Source: Paramecium pentaurelia
Lineage: Eukaryota; Ciliophora; Oligohymenophorea; Peniculida; Parameciidae
Direction of reading: 5' to 3'
Assembly (NCBI GenBank): GCA_905183005.1
Contig: CAJJDO010000066.1
Coordinates: 295,732-359,731 of the forward strand
Length of the DNA stretch: 64,000 nucleotides
Shown: piece by piece, positions 27,176 through 41,408 of the stretch
How positions within the stretch are numbered: the stretch's first letter is position 1
Layout: every line of letters starts with the position of its first letter
Position numbers and translations under genes: made by a program
Notes under the pieces: model-generated
Told to the model about the DNA's origin: nothing
Databases searched by the model: none
The model's input: only the letters and a program-made list of their open reading frames with translations

Positions 27176-27204
27176 TTTATATGAAATGACAAATAATACT
27201 TTTA

Positions 27205-30200
27205 ATGAATAAATAATTCATCATATTTGCATTGTTGCTTGCCTTAGCAACATGTCAAACTTACAGTATAACATCATGCACATGTGTCTAGTTGTTATCA
27301 GAAGCAGATTGTTTAAAAAATACCACACTTGGATGTTCTTGGGATAGTACAAAGAAAACATGTGCTGTTTCTACTACTCCTGTCACTCCAATAGTGACGT
27401 TTGCAGCATATTGCGATTCTTTTGCAGAAGCAGATTGCCCTAAAGCTAAACCTTGTACAGATTGTGGTAACTATGCTGCCTGTGCCTGGGTTGACAGCAA
27501 ATGCACACATTTCACAGGATGCACAGCCTTTGCAAAAACAACTGATCCTGAATGTTAAGCAATTAGTAATAGATGTATTACAGATGGAACTCATTGTGTT
27601 GAAGTTGATGCTTGTAGTACCTACAAGAAATCACTTCCTTGTTTGAAAAATGCATCAGGAAGATTGTGTTTTTGGGATACAACAAATAATACTTGTGTAG
27701 ATGCTAATAATTGCGATAGATTACCAATTACATTTGTTACAGATAAAGAATGCAGAGATGAAATATCAACTTGTACTACAAAGACTGGAGGTGGATGTGT
27801 TGATAGTGGAAATAATTGTAGTGATTAAACATTAGAAATTCAATGTGTTTGGAATAAATTAAGATCAATGGCATGTTATTGGGATGGAGCAGCATGTAAA
27901 GATAGAATTTGTGATAATGCACCAACAACATTAACAACTGATGAAACATGTAAAACCTTTAGAACTGATGGAACATGTACAACTAAACCTAATGGAGGAT
28001 GTATTACTAGAACTACTTGTGCAGCTGCAACTATCTCAGCTGCTTGTATTAAGAATAGTTCAGGTGGTGATTGTTATTGGACTGGAACTGCTTGTGTTGA
28101 TAAGATTTGTACAAATGCACCAACTACTATGACAACTAATTCTGCTTGTGCTGGATTTGTAACAGGATGTATTACTAAATCAGGTGGAGGTTGTGTATCC
28201 AATGGAGCTTGTTCAGCTGCAAATGTCTTAGCAGCTTGTGTTAAAAACTCTTCAGGAACTGATTGTATTTGGGATACAACATGCAAAGAAAAGACTTGTG
28301 CTAATGCACCAACAACTAATAATACTCATGAATTGTGTACATCATACTTATCTACATGTACTGTTAGAACAGGAGGTGGATGTTAACCTAGAACTTGTGC
28401 TAATGCTCCAACAACATTAACAACTAATGATGCATGTGAAGCATATTTACCAAATAATAACTGTATAACAAAGACTGGAGGTGGATGTGTAACAAATACT
28501 ACATGCGCTGCAATCACTTTTATTAATGCTTGCATCAAGAATTCCTCTGGAGCTACTTGTTTCTGGGATCCAGATGGTTCAGGCTGCAAAGATAAGATTT
28601 GTACAAATGCACCATCAACTAATAATACACATGATTCATGTGTATAATTTTTATCAACTTGTACCGTAAATTCAACAAATAATGGTTGTGTAGAGAAAAC
28701 CTGTGAAAATTCGTTGGCATAAACTATTTGTGATAAAGATTTGAATAACAAAGCCTGCATTTGGAAAGGAAAATGTTACAAAAAAGAATGTGTATTAGCT
28801 TCATCAACCACAGCAACTCACACAGATTGTTAAACTTATGATTCTAGTTGTACATTAAGTAATACTGGTACTGGATGTGTCCCTATACCTCTTAGATGTG
28901 AAGCCATTACAATTGAATCTGCATGTGTTTTTAGATTATAAGTCACAAATGGTGTTAGATCATACCTAGAATGTGGTTGGAATGGTTCATAGTGTATTGA
29001 TAAAGCTTGTTCTACTGCTCCTAGAACATCATCAACAACAACTGAATGCAACATTTACAAATCAGGTTGTGTTGCCAATAATCCAGTTAATGGAACAATT
29101 TCAGGATGCTAAGATTTACCTACAACTTGTGCTGCTAGAAGATCAATTGAAAATTGTGAAAGACCTGGATCGCCAACATGTTTATGGAATACTGCTACAT
29201 CTGCATGTGTTGAAAAATCTTGTTCCACTGCAAGTATTACAACAACTTCAGGATTCTTGACAAATTTTTCTAATTGTTCTACTTATTTAACTGGTTGTAT
29301 CACCAATAATACAGGAGACGGTTGCATTCCAAAGCCATCTAGTTGTAATTCTTTGGTTTCAACCAATTGTGGAGTTGGTTCTAAAGCAAACGGAGATTGT
29401 TATTTCAATACTAATACAAATGCATGTGTTGATAGAACATGCACAAATATCCAATCAACTACCCACTCTGGTTGTTAAGTATTGAATACATGCACAGTGA
29501 ATAATGCTGGAACAGGATGTTAAACATTAGCTACTGCTTGTACTTCGTATGGATCAGCTGAAAATTGTAAAATAACTTCCAGTCGAAAAAATTGCATATG
29601 GACTGGAACAGCTTGTAGAAATGCAACTTGTGCTGATACATTAGATAGTGTTGATTTTGACGATGATTCAGAGTGTTAAGGTTATCATGCACCTACTGAA
29701 ACCTGCACTGTTTTATACAAAACTGGGAGAATTGGCTGTGTGGCAAAATCAGCTAATTGTAGTGATTATGTGTCATCAACTTAATGTTATAGAACTTAAA
29801 ACTCCAATACTGATGATTGTACTTGGAATTCAACTTATAGCAAGTGCTTCTCTAATACATAACTTCAAGGTGCATGCTCAACCTTTACAGGCACACAAGT
29901 TTAATGTTAATCTATTAGAGAAGGTTGTACCAACTCAGCAAGTGCTACAGAATCAGATGCTTGCACATTTTCTTGTGCTGTAATAACTGCAGCGTCTGGG
30001 CTTGATCATGCAGCTTGTTAATTAAAGAATACTACTTGCACTGGTAATTCTGACGGAACAGCCTGTGTTACATTATAAACAACTTGTGGTGGTTATACAA
30101 CTGATCCTACTTGTACTACTACAACTGGTGGTACTAAATGCTTTTGGGATGCTACTGCTAATAGTAATGCTGGTGCTTGTATAGCAATTGCAGCAGCAGC

Positions 30201-33200
30201 CAATTGCGCCACTGTTACAGGATTATCAAGTGCAACTCATTCAACCTGTTAAGCATATAACACTGCTTGTACTGTTAATGATGGTGGAACTGCATGTTAA
30301 TAATTTTAAGCAACTTGTGGTGGTTATGGTAGCTAACTTAATTGTAATACTACAACTGATGGTACTAAATGCTTTTGGGATGCTACTGCTAATAGTAATG
30401 CTGGTGCTTGTATAGCAATTGCAGCAGCAGCCAATTGCGCCACTGTTACAGGATTATCAAGTGCAACTCATTCAACCTGTTAAGCATATAACACTGCTTG
30501 CACTGTTAATGTTGCTGGAAATGCATGTTAAGAATAAAAAACAACTTGCGGTGGTTATACAACTGCTCCTACTTGTATTACTATAACTGATGGTACTAAA
30601 TGCTTTTGGGATGCTACTGCTAATAGTAATGCTGGTGCTTGTATAGCAATTGCAGCAGCAGCCAATTGCGCCACTGTTACAGGATTATCAAGTGCAACTC
30701 ATTCAACCTGTTAAGCATATAACACTGCTTGCACTGTTAATGTTGCTGGAAATGCATGTTAAGAATAAAAAACAACTTGCGGTGGTTATACAACTGCTCC
30801 TACTTGTACTACTACAACTGATGGTACTAAATGCTTTTGGGATGCTACTGCTAATAGTAATGCTGGTGCTTGTATAGCAATTGCAGCAGCAGCCAATTGC
30901 GCCACTGTTACAGGATTATCAAGTGCAACTCATTCAACCTGTTAAGCATATAACACTGCTTGCACTGTTAATGTTGCTGGAAATGCATGTTAAGAATAAA
31001 AAACAACTTGCGGTGGTTATACAACTTCTCCTACTTGTTCTACTACAACTGGTGGTACTAAATGCTTTTGGGATGCTACTGCTAATAGTAATGCTGGTGC
31101 TTGTATAGCAATTGCAGCAGCAGCCAATTGCGCCACTGTTACAGGATTATCAAGTGCAACTCATTCAACCTGTTAAGCATATAACACTGCTTGCACTGTT
31201 AATGTTGCTGGAAATGCATGTTAAGAATAAAAAACAACTTGCGGTGGTTATACAACTTCTCCTACTTGTTCTACTACAACTGGTGGTACTAAATGCTTTT
31301 GGGATGCTACTGCTAATAGTAATGCTGGTGCTTGTATAGCAATTGCAGCAGCAGCCAATTGCGCCACTGTTACAGGATTATCAAGTGCAACTCATTCAAC
31401 CTGTTAAGCATATAACACTGCTTGCACTGTTAATGTTGCTGGAAATGCATGTTAAGAATAAAAAACAACTTGCGGTGGTTATACAACTTCTCCTACTTGT
31501 TCTTCTACAACTGGTGGTACTAAATGCTTTTGGGATGCTACTGCTAATAGTAATGCTGGTGCTTGTATAGCAATTGCAGCAGCAGCCAATTGCGCCACTG
31601 TTACAGGATTATCAAGTGCAACTCATTCAACCTGTTAAGCATATAATTCTGCTTGTTTTGCAAATATTAATGGTAATGCATGCTTAGCATTTAGTACATG
31701 TGAAACATTAACAGGCTCAAATCTCACTTGGAGTATTTGTTAAGGTTATAGTGCTACTTGTAGTGTAAAGAGAGATGGAACCGGTTGTATAACAATACAA
31801 TCATAATGTTCGGGATATACATAAATGGCAAATTGCTATAGATCAACTGCTGGATTTTGTACTGCTAATAGCAACGATTCTACTTGTCAATCTATAACAG
31901 CTACAACTACTTGTGAAGCAATAAAATTAGGATCATTTACTTTTAATAGCATAATATGCAATGAATTGAAAACAGGTTGTGTAGCACTACAAGACAATTC
32001 AGGATGTTAAACCAAGACATGTGCTAATAAAACTACACCATTTAATCATTAAGCCTGTAATACTTGGTTAAGTACTTGTACAGTTAATTAAGCAGGAGAT
32101 GCATGCGCAGTAATGCCAGCAACATGTGCTAGTTAGAGTCAAGCATCATGCATTAGAGCAGTTGAAGGTGAATGTGTTGTCTCAGGAACATCTTGTGTTA
32201 GAAAAACATGTGACACAGCTTCACCAGCTGCAAGCTTTACTACTAATACTCTATGTGAAACATATCTATCTACATGCACAGTTGCAAGATTAGGAGGTTG
32301 TTAACCAAGAGCTGCTTGTTCCACATATAGATCAAATCAATAATGTAAATTCAATACAAGTGGAGGAAGATGTTTCTGGAATCCAACAAATATGAATTGT
32401 GTTGATTTCAGTTGTGGTAACATTGAATAGACATCTTCATATGATAATCATACTAAATGCTAAACAGTTGATTCAAATTGTACAGTTAGAGCTACAAATG
32501 GAGCTGCTGTCCCCGGTTGTATGACTAGAGGAGCCTGCAGTTCTTATCAAATTGAGGATTAATGCAAAACTAATGCAAGTGGAAGTTTATGTGTTTGGAA
32601 TACAAACTTATCCTAACCTGCATGTTAAGATAAATCATGCACAACTGCCCCAACAGCAACAGTAACACACTCTGAATGTGATTCCTATTTTTCGACCAAC
32701 ACTATTAGATGCACAGTAGTTGCCACACCAGATGCTAATGGTGGTGCACCAGTTCTAGGAGGTTGTCAATAAACAGCAGCCTGTGCTACTTATATACATT
32801 CAGAATAATGCAGATTCAATGCTTCTGGAGATCCTTGTGGATGGAATGGCACATTATGTGCAGATAAGTCATGTGCTACTGCACCTGCAACTGCTGATTA
32901 CGATGATAATGATAAATGCAGAGCTTATTTCAATAATAAATGTACAGTTGCAGATTCAGGATAAGGATGTGTAGATATACCAGATACATGTGAAACTATG
33001 GTAGAAAAATAATGTGTTAGTGATAAGTCTGGTAGATTATGTTATTGGAATGGTACTGGTTGTATTACTAGAACTTGTGAAAATGCTCCAGATGCAACAG
33101 TTTCTGCTGAGGAATGTAATACTTATTTATCTGGATGCACTTTAGATGCATTAGTAAAATGTAAGACAAAAGTTTGTGAAGATTTTGCTTTTGCCACTGA

Positions 33201-35085
33201 TGCTTTATGTAGATAAGCGTTAAGTACATGTACAACTAATGGAACAAATTGTGTCACAAGAGGAACTTGCTTCTAAGCAATGAGCTAAGCTGGTTGTGTT
33301 ACTTCAGTAACAAATCAATAATGTGAATGGATGCCAGCTGTTGGCAATAATTAAGCATATTGTACAATAAAGACATGTAATACAGCTCCAAATACTTTAA
33401 CTTCAGAAGCAGCTTGTGCAGCCTATTTCACTAATTGCACAACAAAGAATGGAGGTGGATGTGTTGTTAAGTCTACTTGTGCAGCTGTTACCATTGATGC
33501 TGCTTGTACAACTGCTCTTAATGGAACTATTTGTGCTTGGGATAGTGCATAAAATAGATGCAGAGATAAAGATTGCTAAGATTTCAGTGGAACTACTCAT
33601 GCTGCATGCTAAGGATAAAGAGCTGGATGTACTGCTGGAGCTAATGGAAAATGTGCAAGAGTTTAAAATTGCGAACAAACTACATTAAGAAGTGCATGTA
33701 TTGAAGGAACAAATGGACCTTGTTTATGGGTTAATGATTTTGTTAACTCTGATGGATCAACTGGAGCTTGCTTTAGATATACTTCATGCAAGAGTTTGAC
33801 TTGGAATTCTGATAGATAATGTAAATGGCTAAGTAAATAATGTACAACTAATGGATCTAATTGTATTGGTATTACATTATGTTCTGAAACTAATACTGAT
33901 GGTGGATGTGTTACAGGATATGATGGAGCTTGTATATAATCAGTACCGGCTTTGAATTCTGCGGATCCAAAGGTTTGTAAACCATATACATCTTGTGGTG
34001 ATGCTTTTTATACAACTCATTCAGATTGTTAAATTGCTAGTAGTAAATGTACTACAAATGGAACTACTGGTTGTATTGCATTAGGTGCTTGCTCATCTTA
34101 TACTTCATTAGCAGGATGCGTTTTCAATGATAAAGGTGTTATTTATACATCTGGAGTCATCACTTCAACTGGAATTTGTACATGGGATGCAACAGCTAAT
34201 AGTTGCAGAGATTAATCATGTGCTGATTTGACTGGAACAAACCATGCAGCATGTTCTTCATAATTATCAACATGTACATCTGATGGAACAACTTGTTTAC
34301 TCAGAGGAGCATGTTCATCATATGCAACTTAAACTGCCTGCACAACTGCTGTTGGATCTGATGGTGTATGCTATTGGGAACTTGGATCCGCTACAAATAA
34401 TAACACTGCTAAATGTAGATTATTAGCTTGTGCTGATATTCAAAATGGTACAGCAACAAATGTTTGTTCAGTAGCCTTGTCATCATGTGTTTCTAATGGA
34501 ACTGCTTGTATTCCAAAAGCTAATTGCTCAACTTATACAACTAGAACAGCTTGTAATTCAGGTGGATTAGATGGTATTTGTGTATTTACTTAATCAACTG
34601 CTACAGGAGCTGTTGCTGGTACTGGAACTTGTGCATTAATGACAGCATGTACAACTGCTAATAATGATTAAACAGCTTGTTAATAAGCCAGAGATAGATG
34701 TTCATGGACTGCAGCATCAGGAACTGGTGCAACTGCTGTTGCTAGTAAATGTGCAACTCATACTTGTGCTACAAATTAAGCAACAAATGGAGCTTGTACA
34801 AGATTCTTGAATTGGGATAGAAAGACTTAACAAGTTTGTACTCTTGTTAGTGGAACATGCACAGCCACAGATCCATCAACTTTATCATCAAATGATTGTT
34901 TCTTGGTTTCTGGATATACATATACTTGGAATGCATCAACAAGCAAATGTGGAGTTTGCACTGCACCTGTTGTTTAACCAAATAATACAGATAATAATAC
35001 AAACAATACAAATAATTAAACAACAACCGATTCAGGATATATTCTTGGATTATCAACAATCATTTTAGGATATCTCATGTTCTGA
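27205..35085 (+). CDS. surface (immobilization) antigen C, complete
   Basis: The best reference copy in the window: no N, one frame from ATG to TGA, 2627 codons, 2626 aa, with TAA/TAG as Gln. The signal peptide is MNKQFIIFALLLALATCQT. It is followed by 8-Cys modules of the Paramecium_SA type (for example MACYWDGAACKDRIC at 27868 and CFWDTTNNTC at 27667), six nearly perfect 77-aa tandem units at 30188-31573 plus a partial one, a second set of single-copy modules, an NNTDNNTNNTNNQ-like linker and a GPI tail (SGYILGLSTIILGYLMF). The frame agrees at 27205, 27292, 27643, 27868, 29257, 31825 and at the stop. No intron is evident. Start choice: first ATG, 29 nt downstream of box 2, giving an immediate signal peptide. 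It coats the cell surface by family; the serotype is unknown. Confidence 0.93.
30188..31640 (+). repeat. 231-bp (77-aa) tandem repeat core of antigen C
   Basis: GCAATTGCAGCAGCAGCC begins each unit, with phase-equivalent positions at 30188, 30419, 30650, 30881, 31112 and 31343, and a seventh partial unit from 31574 that diverges at about 31647. The period is exactly 231 bp. Each unit encodes one 8-Cys module (NCATVTGLSS ... TKCFWDATANSNAGAC). Units are almost identical except for a short variable stretch between GGYTT and GGTKCFW, which changes stepwise along the array (APTCIT, APTCTT, SPTCST, SPTCSS). Confidence 0.95.
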
Positions 35086-38000
35086 TGAGAATGATTTTTT
35101 ACATTTATATAGGGAAAAATTATTATAAAATTTTAAATTTATTATTTTTTGGCTTCTTTAATGTTTAAATAACTATTTTCTTATTTGTTTTAAATAGTAT
35201 AAATTAAAAATTATTAAATATAGTTTAATATTTTGGGTTTTTTTATTAGTTTTGCCTTGGATTCCTTATTTATTAAATTATGTATAATGGACTATATTAT
35301 AAAATAGATTATATAAATATTATAATATTTAATAATATAAATATTTCCATAACTCTATAATTTTTGTAAAATCCTTTTATGAAAATTTTATTTATCATTT
35401 CAAGCTATAAAATTGATAAAATTAAATTGAGGAATTTATAATTTTATGAGATTTGATTTGGTTTCAGCAAAAATCTTTCTCTTTGAATTTTCAATTTGAT
35501 ATTTTTTTTATAGTTTATCATGAGAACAAAGGATAATTAATTTGATATAAAAAAAAACATAAATCTAATTAATTATAAATCACTGAGTAGTAGGAACAAT
35601 AATTTATTGATTTCTGTATATATGTAATATATTCAAACGAAGAAGGTGAATTTACGGTTACTTAGCTTTATTCTATCTTAGTTTTTATGGTTGAATTTTT
35701 TATGATAATTTTATTTGTTCTCTAAATTATGATTAGGAATTAAATTAATTTGATTTTGAAAGTATTAATAGTAGAATATCTAGATAAAGTTTAAAATAAA
35801 ATAACATCGAACTTGACGAATTAGTTCTATTTAAAAGAAACCTAAACAATGTTTATTAAAAGGGGTTTAAAGTATTTATTGTTGTTAATAGTTTCTTAAA
35901 TATACTAAAATTCACTTATAAAAATATGGCTTTTCGTAGATTGTAATAAAATACTTTTTTTAGTCAAAATACATAATAAAAATGAACTATCTTAAGACAT
36001 TTGTATTTGTATTTTTATTAAGCTAGTATTTTTTGTTAAAAAGAAAAACAAAGCAGAAAGTAAGATTGAAATTTTTCTTAAAGAATTATAATTACATTTG
36101 ATTGAAATAAAAAAGGAATCTTTTTCAAAATAATCAAATGATAAGTTGATTTAGGAGGTGAAGATAAGCTAATAATAAGTTTAAAAATAAAGCAATATAG
36201 ATGGTATAATTTGATAAAGCCTTATTTTATATCTGAAGAAGCTATGAGCCAGATGGAATAATTAATTATAAAATGAAATATATATTACTTTTGGAAGCTT
36301 CAAGAAAAACTGAATAATTAAATAACTCTATAAAAATTTCTAAATCTGAGATTGAATAATGTTGATGATATAAGGTGTAAAATTATGATTTCGTTATCCT
36401 ATAAGATAAAAATAAGAAGATTAATTGAAATGAGTTTATATCAATTATAATAAAAAAAATAGAAAAAATAAAAATTTACAATAATGCCTGAATAATCTAA
36501 TATAGAATGATAAGAAGTTTAGAAAGAAAATATAGTAATAACCTAAGAACATTCAACATTGATTTTTAGGAGTAATTTGAGGTTAAGAAAACGGAACGTT
36601 TTGATTTATCATTTTTTACGTTTTTATCTATTTAGCAAGGTTTATGTTATGTAATTTTGTGATTTTAAGTGATTTAGATATGTAATTTGGTTTTGAATAT
36701 GTATTTAAATTATTTGAGGTGAAAACAGCTGAAATAAATTGAAGTGAGTAACTCTATTAAAACATTTTGAAGCATCATCCTTATTAAGCTCTCTGATGAC
36801 TTACTAAATATAAAATGGGTCATTATTGTACTATTAATTTATGAGGAGTATGATTAAAATAATTAAGATTACCTTATTTAGTTTAGATATATCATAAAGT
36901 AATAAAAAATCACATTAATTAGATATAATTAGTTTAATCCATAATACTATTAACTTAATTATATAAATAATTATTTTTCTTAATTTTAATTTCAGTGATT
37001 TCTAAGCATTCAATAAAGTATTTAAGATTGATATTTATAATTTACTTCCTTTTTTCATATAATTCAGCATAGCCTAGATTCTTTTAGAATAAAGGATAAC
37101 TAATGACATTATTGACAATTAAAATAAAAATTTGGCTTTCATGTTCTTTATTCTAAATTTCTTGATTTATTAAAGAGAAATTAAACCCACAATCTCTACA
37201 ATGCCCATTTTTAATTAACCTACATTGAAAATAGGTTCTGCTTGTAATATTATTATGACAATATTTTTATTTCTAATTTAAAGTTTTATTGAATGAATAA
37301 TTCTTATTAAAGGAATACTACAAATGAACAACTTTTCTTCCTTATTTTAGAATAATTAATATATAAAAACAAGATGACTTTAAAAAAAGATAGCAATCGA
37401 TTATTTATATTCCCTTAAAAAATTATATTATAATAGAGGATATGGCGCTTGTAATTACTGTTCACCAATATTCTTCTTTAAATTTTGCAAGACAAAAAAT
37501 AGAATTAGGAATCTTTACATCTCATTTACATTTAGACAATATAATATATATTCAAGTAATTTTGAGATTTTGATGAAATAGTCTTTATCAAATATTATGA
37601 GAAAAATGAAGCAGTTATTTCTAATTGCATTCAGGTTTGTAATTAATAATAAATTCTCTAGTTCTGGAAAATAAAATATTTCTTGAGAAGACAATTCATA
37701 AAAAATGACAATGCAAAACCTAAGAGACTGAGAAAGCAGCTGGATCATCCTTGATGCAAAGGACTTATATATTAATTAACTAATAATTATATGCACATTT
37801 TTCTTTTTATTTTATAAATATAATAGTGGCTCAAATTTCATAGTGAAGAAAAAAATAAGATAATAAATCACCTTATATGAGTTTCAGCAATTAACATTGT
37901 GTTTTAATAGTTCTGATACATGATATTATCAAATATAATTGAACTTTGAAAAAAAACATACATTTTATTCGTAATAAAAAAAATTCAGTATTATTCTAAG

Positions 38001-38207
38001 AATTAAATAATGTATAATAGTATTTCAATAAGAATCTAAGAGAAAATACATCTTAATACAATCTATGTTATTGGATGCAAGACATCAATAAATCCTAAGA
38101 AAGAGAACAATCATTCAAAAAAATTTTAAGAATTGATCAAAGATGTTTGTATGACTATTTTTTGGCACAATTAACTACATTCCATCATTATCATTATAAT
38201 TAATGAT

Positions 38208-40494
38208 ATACTAAATTTAAATTATTAAAAGATCTGTTTTCAAGGATTTTTATTTTTGTATTTAGTTAGCCATTAGAATAATCTAATAATAAGTGAATTA
38301 GTTTATTCGAAACCTAACACTGAGTGATTTTTATAAAGCCTTCAAAATTTAGGTTCAATATTAATATTTTTAATTTATAAAGGAATTTGGATAATTTTTT
38401 CCCAAATGTGTTATTTATTTACTCAATGGAAAGAGATTTTTTTTCAAAGATTAGAAAATAATAATCAAATTCTATTTCAAGTGATTTGAGAGAGGATATC
38501 ATAGGAAGATAGGTTAATTTAAAAAACTTTACAAATTATTTATTAGAATAAATTCATGCCAAAACTAGAGATGAGAATGCTGATAGTCTGTAATTTAATT
38601 GATAATATAAAAGTTAGAAACTTCATATAAAATAACATTAAAATATCAAATTATAAAAAAAAAATCATTCAATTATAAGTTGGTCGACTATTTTAGAAGC
38701 CTTATGATAATTTGTAAGAGAAAAAACTCGATTAAGATGAAGTATTTATTTTGATATTTAAGCAAAGTATAAACAAGAAAGCAAATGTAAAATAAAAATT
38801 GATTTCCTCTTAAAAAATTTAATAAATTCTAAGAAATTTGTATTAATGTTAAAAATTATACAATTAGTACTATTAAATTTTTGTGCGATTCGAACACATT
38901 AGGGTCAATTTTGAGGTTTCTTTAAATGATAATATGCATAAATCGTTTAAGATTTATGCATATTATTTTAAAAAATATATACATCCTTAAAAATTTATCA
39001 TCTTAATTGTTATTACAATGATTTATTAATCATATTTCTTATTATTTTAAGCTTAAAGTGATCTTGCCTTGATTGAATCTTTTATTCCATACTCTATTGA
39101 AGCTAGATTCTGAAGTATCAGGAAAATAAATGATTATTAGATAAATGAATTGAAATTCCTTATTTCTTCCTAAAATACAATAAAAGAATCACCGAGCACA
39201 ATTATACAAGAATTAATATATTTTAAACAGAAAATGTACTATTCAAAAACAGTGTTTAAGTATTAAAAATCAAAGAATTCACAACCACAAATAAATACTT
39301 TCAAGTATAAAGCAACATTTTTTGAATAATTTAGCCACTAAACACTAGGTNATACTAAATTTAAATTATTAAAAGATCTGTTTTCAAGGATTTTTATTTT
39401 TGTATTTAGTTAGCCATTAGAATAATCTAATAATAAGTGAATTAGTTTATTCGAAACCTAACACTGAGTGATTTTTATAAAGCCTTCAAAATTTAGGTTC
39501 AATATTAATATTTTTAATTTATAAAGGAATTTGGATAATTTTTTCCCAAATGTGTTATTTATTTACTCAATGGAAAGAGATTTTTTTTCAAAGATTAGAA
39601 AATAATAATCAAATTCTATTTCAAGTGATTTGAGAGAGGATATCATAGGAAGATAGGTTAATTTAAAAAACTTTACAAATTATTTATTAGAATAAATTCA
39701 TGCCAAAACTAGAGATGAGAATGCTGATAGTCTGTAATTTAATTGATAATATAAAAGTTAGAAACTTCATATAAAATAACATTAAAATATCAAATTATAA
39801 AAAAAAAATCATTCAATTATAAGTTGGTCGACTATTTTAGAAGCCTTATGATAATTTGTAAGAGAAAAAACTCGATTAAGATGAAGTATTTATTTTGATA
39901 TTTAAGCAAAGTATAAACAAGAAAGCAAATGTAAAATAAAAATTGATTTCCTCTTAAAAAATTTAATAAATTCTAAGAAATTTGTATTAATGTTAAAAAT
40001 TATACAATTAGTACTATTAAATTTTTGTGCGATTCGAACACATTAGGGTCAATTTTGAGGTTTCTTTAAATGATAATATGCATAAATCGTTTAAGATTTA
40101 TGCATATTATTTTAAAAAATATATACATCCTTAAAAATTTATCATCTTAATTGTTATTACAATGATTTATTAATCATATTTCTTATTATTTTAAGCTTAA
40201 AGTGATCTTGCCTTGATTGAATCTTTTATTCCATACTCTATTGAAGCTAGATTCTGAAGTATCAGGAAAATAAATGATTATTAGATAAATGAATTGAAAT
40301 TCCTTATTTCTTCCTAAAATACAATAAAAGAATCACCGAGCACAATTATACAAGAATTAATATATTTTAAACAGAAAATGTACTATTCAAAAACAGTGTT
40401 TAAGTATTAAAAATCAAAGAATTCACAACCACAAATAAATACTTTCAAGTATAAAGCAACATTTTTTGAATAATTTAGCCACTAAACACTAGGT
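38208..40494. repeat. 1143-bp overlap across single N at 39351 (spacer)
   Basis: 38208-39350 and 39352-40494 read as the same 1143 bp with no difference that I could see. The text then continues as if the first copy had never ended. This is non-coding DNA, so it argues that the single-N duplications are an assembly behaviour rather than something special to repeats in genes. Confidence 0.9.
38929..38966. repeat. perfect 16-bp inverted repeat (hairpin)
   Basis: ATAATATGCATAAATC, a 6-nt loop (GTTTAA), then the exact reverse complement. It appears again at 40073-40110 only because of the contig overlap. Possible explanations are a structured spacer element or a miniature-transposon remnant; nothing favours one. 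Confidence 0.75.
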
Positions 40495-41386
40495 ACTCAT
40501 TATTAATCTCCTCGTTTTAGAATTAAACTCAAATTATTATTTAATAAAATATCACTAATAAAAGAAGCAAAATTTCTTCATTATTCATGGTTTTTATAAA
40601 AATAGATATTTTAATTGCATAATATTTTGTTTAGTGTTTATCCCATGATATTATATTAAATTATTCGAAAATAATTGCTATTTTTAAGAATATTCTAGAT
40701 TTTTAAAAAGATGCTTTCAAAATAGCTCATGTACATAAAAGCTACTATTTAAATTGAAGCTAGTTTTAAAGAGGGAGCAATCAAGCAAGTCTTGGATCAT
40801 ATTTTATTAATTTTTAAGAAAATTTAAGTTTCTTTTAATTTAAATTGATTTTAAAAAGCATGTTAGTATGATATACGTTAGTATGATATTACGTTAGTAT
40901 TTTGTATGTTTTTATTCTTCTATTAAGAATTATTTAGTTTTATCGTCGAACATTAGGGTAACTTGGTCTGATCATTAGTATGAATTTAAAATCATAAGAA
41001 CGATTATTGAACAGATGAAAAATTTATATTTCTCAATCTAAAAAAGGAACATAAAGTTTTTGGGCTTTATATCATCCCTTTTATTAAGAATTGAGTGTTT
41101 TTATGATTATTTTTTCATTGTCATTGTCATTTTACTTTTCTTTTTTTTTTTACCTAAAGAATATCTGTAAAAATAGTTTCAAGGCTTCTACATAAGATTA
41201 TATAATAATGTTTAAAGTGACTTTTGCTCATTGTTGCATTTGCATAATTTATCAATTACTTTAAATTTTGAGCAAGTAGAGACAATTATTAATACTAATT
41301 CCTTATCATTGATATAATGATCAACTTGATATTCGATATCGTGTACTTCCCTTTCTCATTTACGCAATCCTCAGAGTTCTAATATT

Positions 41387-41408
41387 AATATTAATGATGT
41401 CAATTAAC
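41387..41408 (+). promoter_or_regulatory. upstream conserved box 1 of antigen D
   Basis: GATGTCAATTAAC preceded by AATATTAAT, 126 nt before the ATG. One base differs from the box in genes B and C. Confidence 0.5.

Larger units (their letters stand above)
22218..27204. other. B-C antigen spacer, AT-rich, homologous to C-D spacer
   Basis: 5.0 kb without a convincing gene. From about 22280 to 24830 it aligns closely with 35140-37770 downstream of antigen C, and scattered later blocks also match (for example 26420 with 40685). A minus-strand open stretch near 24530-24820 corresponds to one at 37515-37748 in the other spacer, but with a changed interior; I cannot assign it. The last 150 nt are the antigen C promoter region. 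Confidence 0.65.

Noticed and set aside
38880..38900. tRNA-like T-loop (GTTCGAATC on the minus strand)
   Set aside because: No matching acceptor, D or anticodon stems could be formed around it; the neighbouring palindrome does not fit a cloverleaf.
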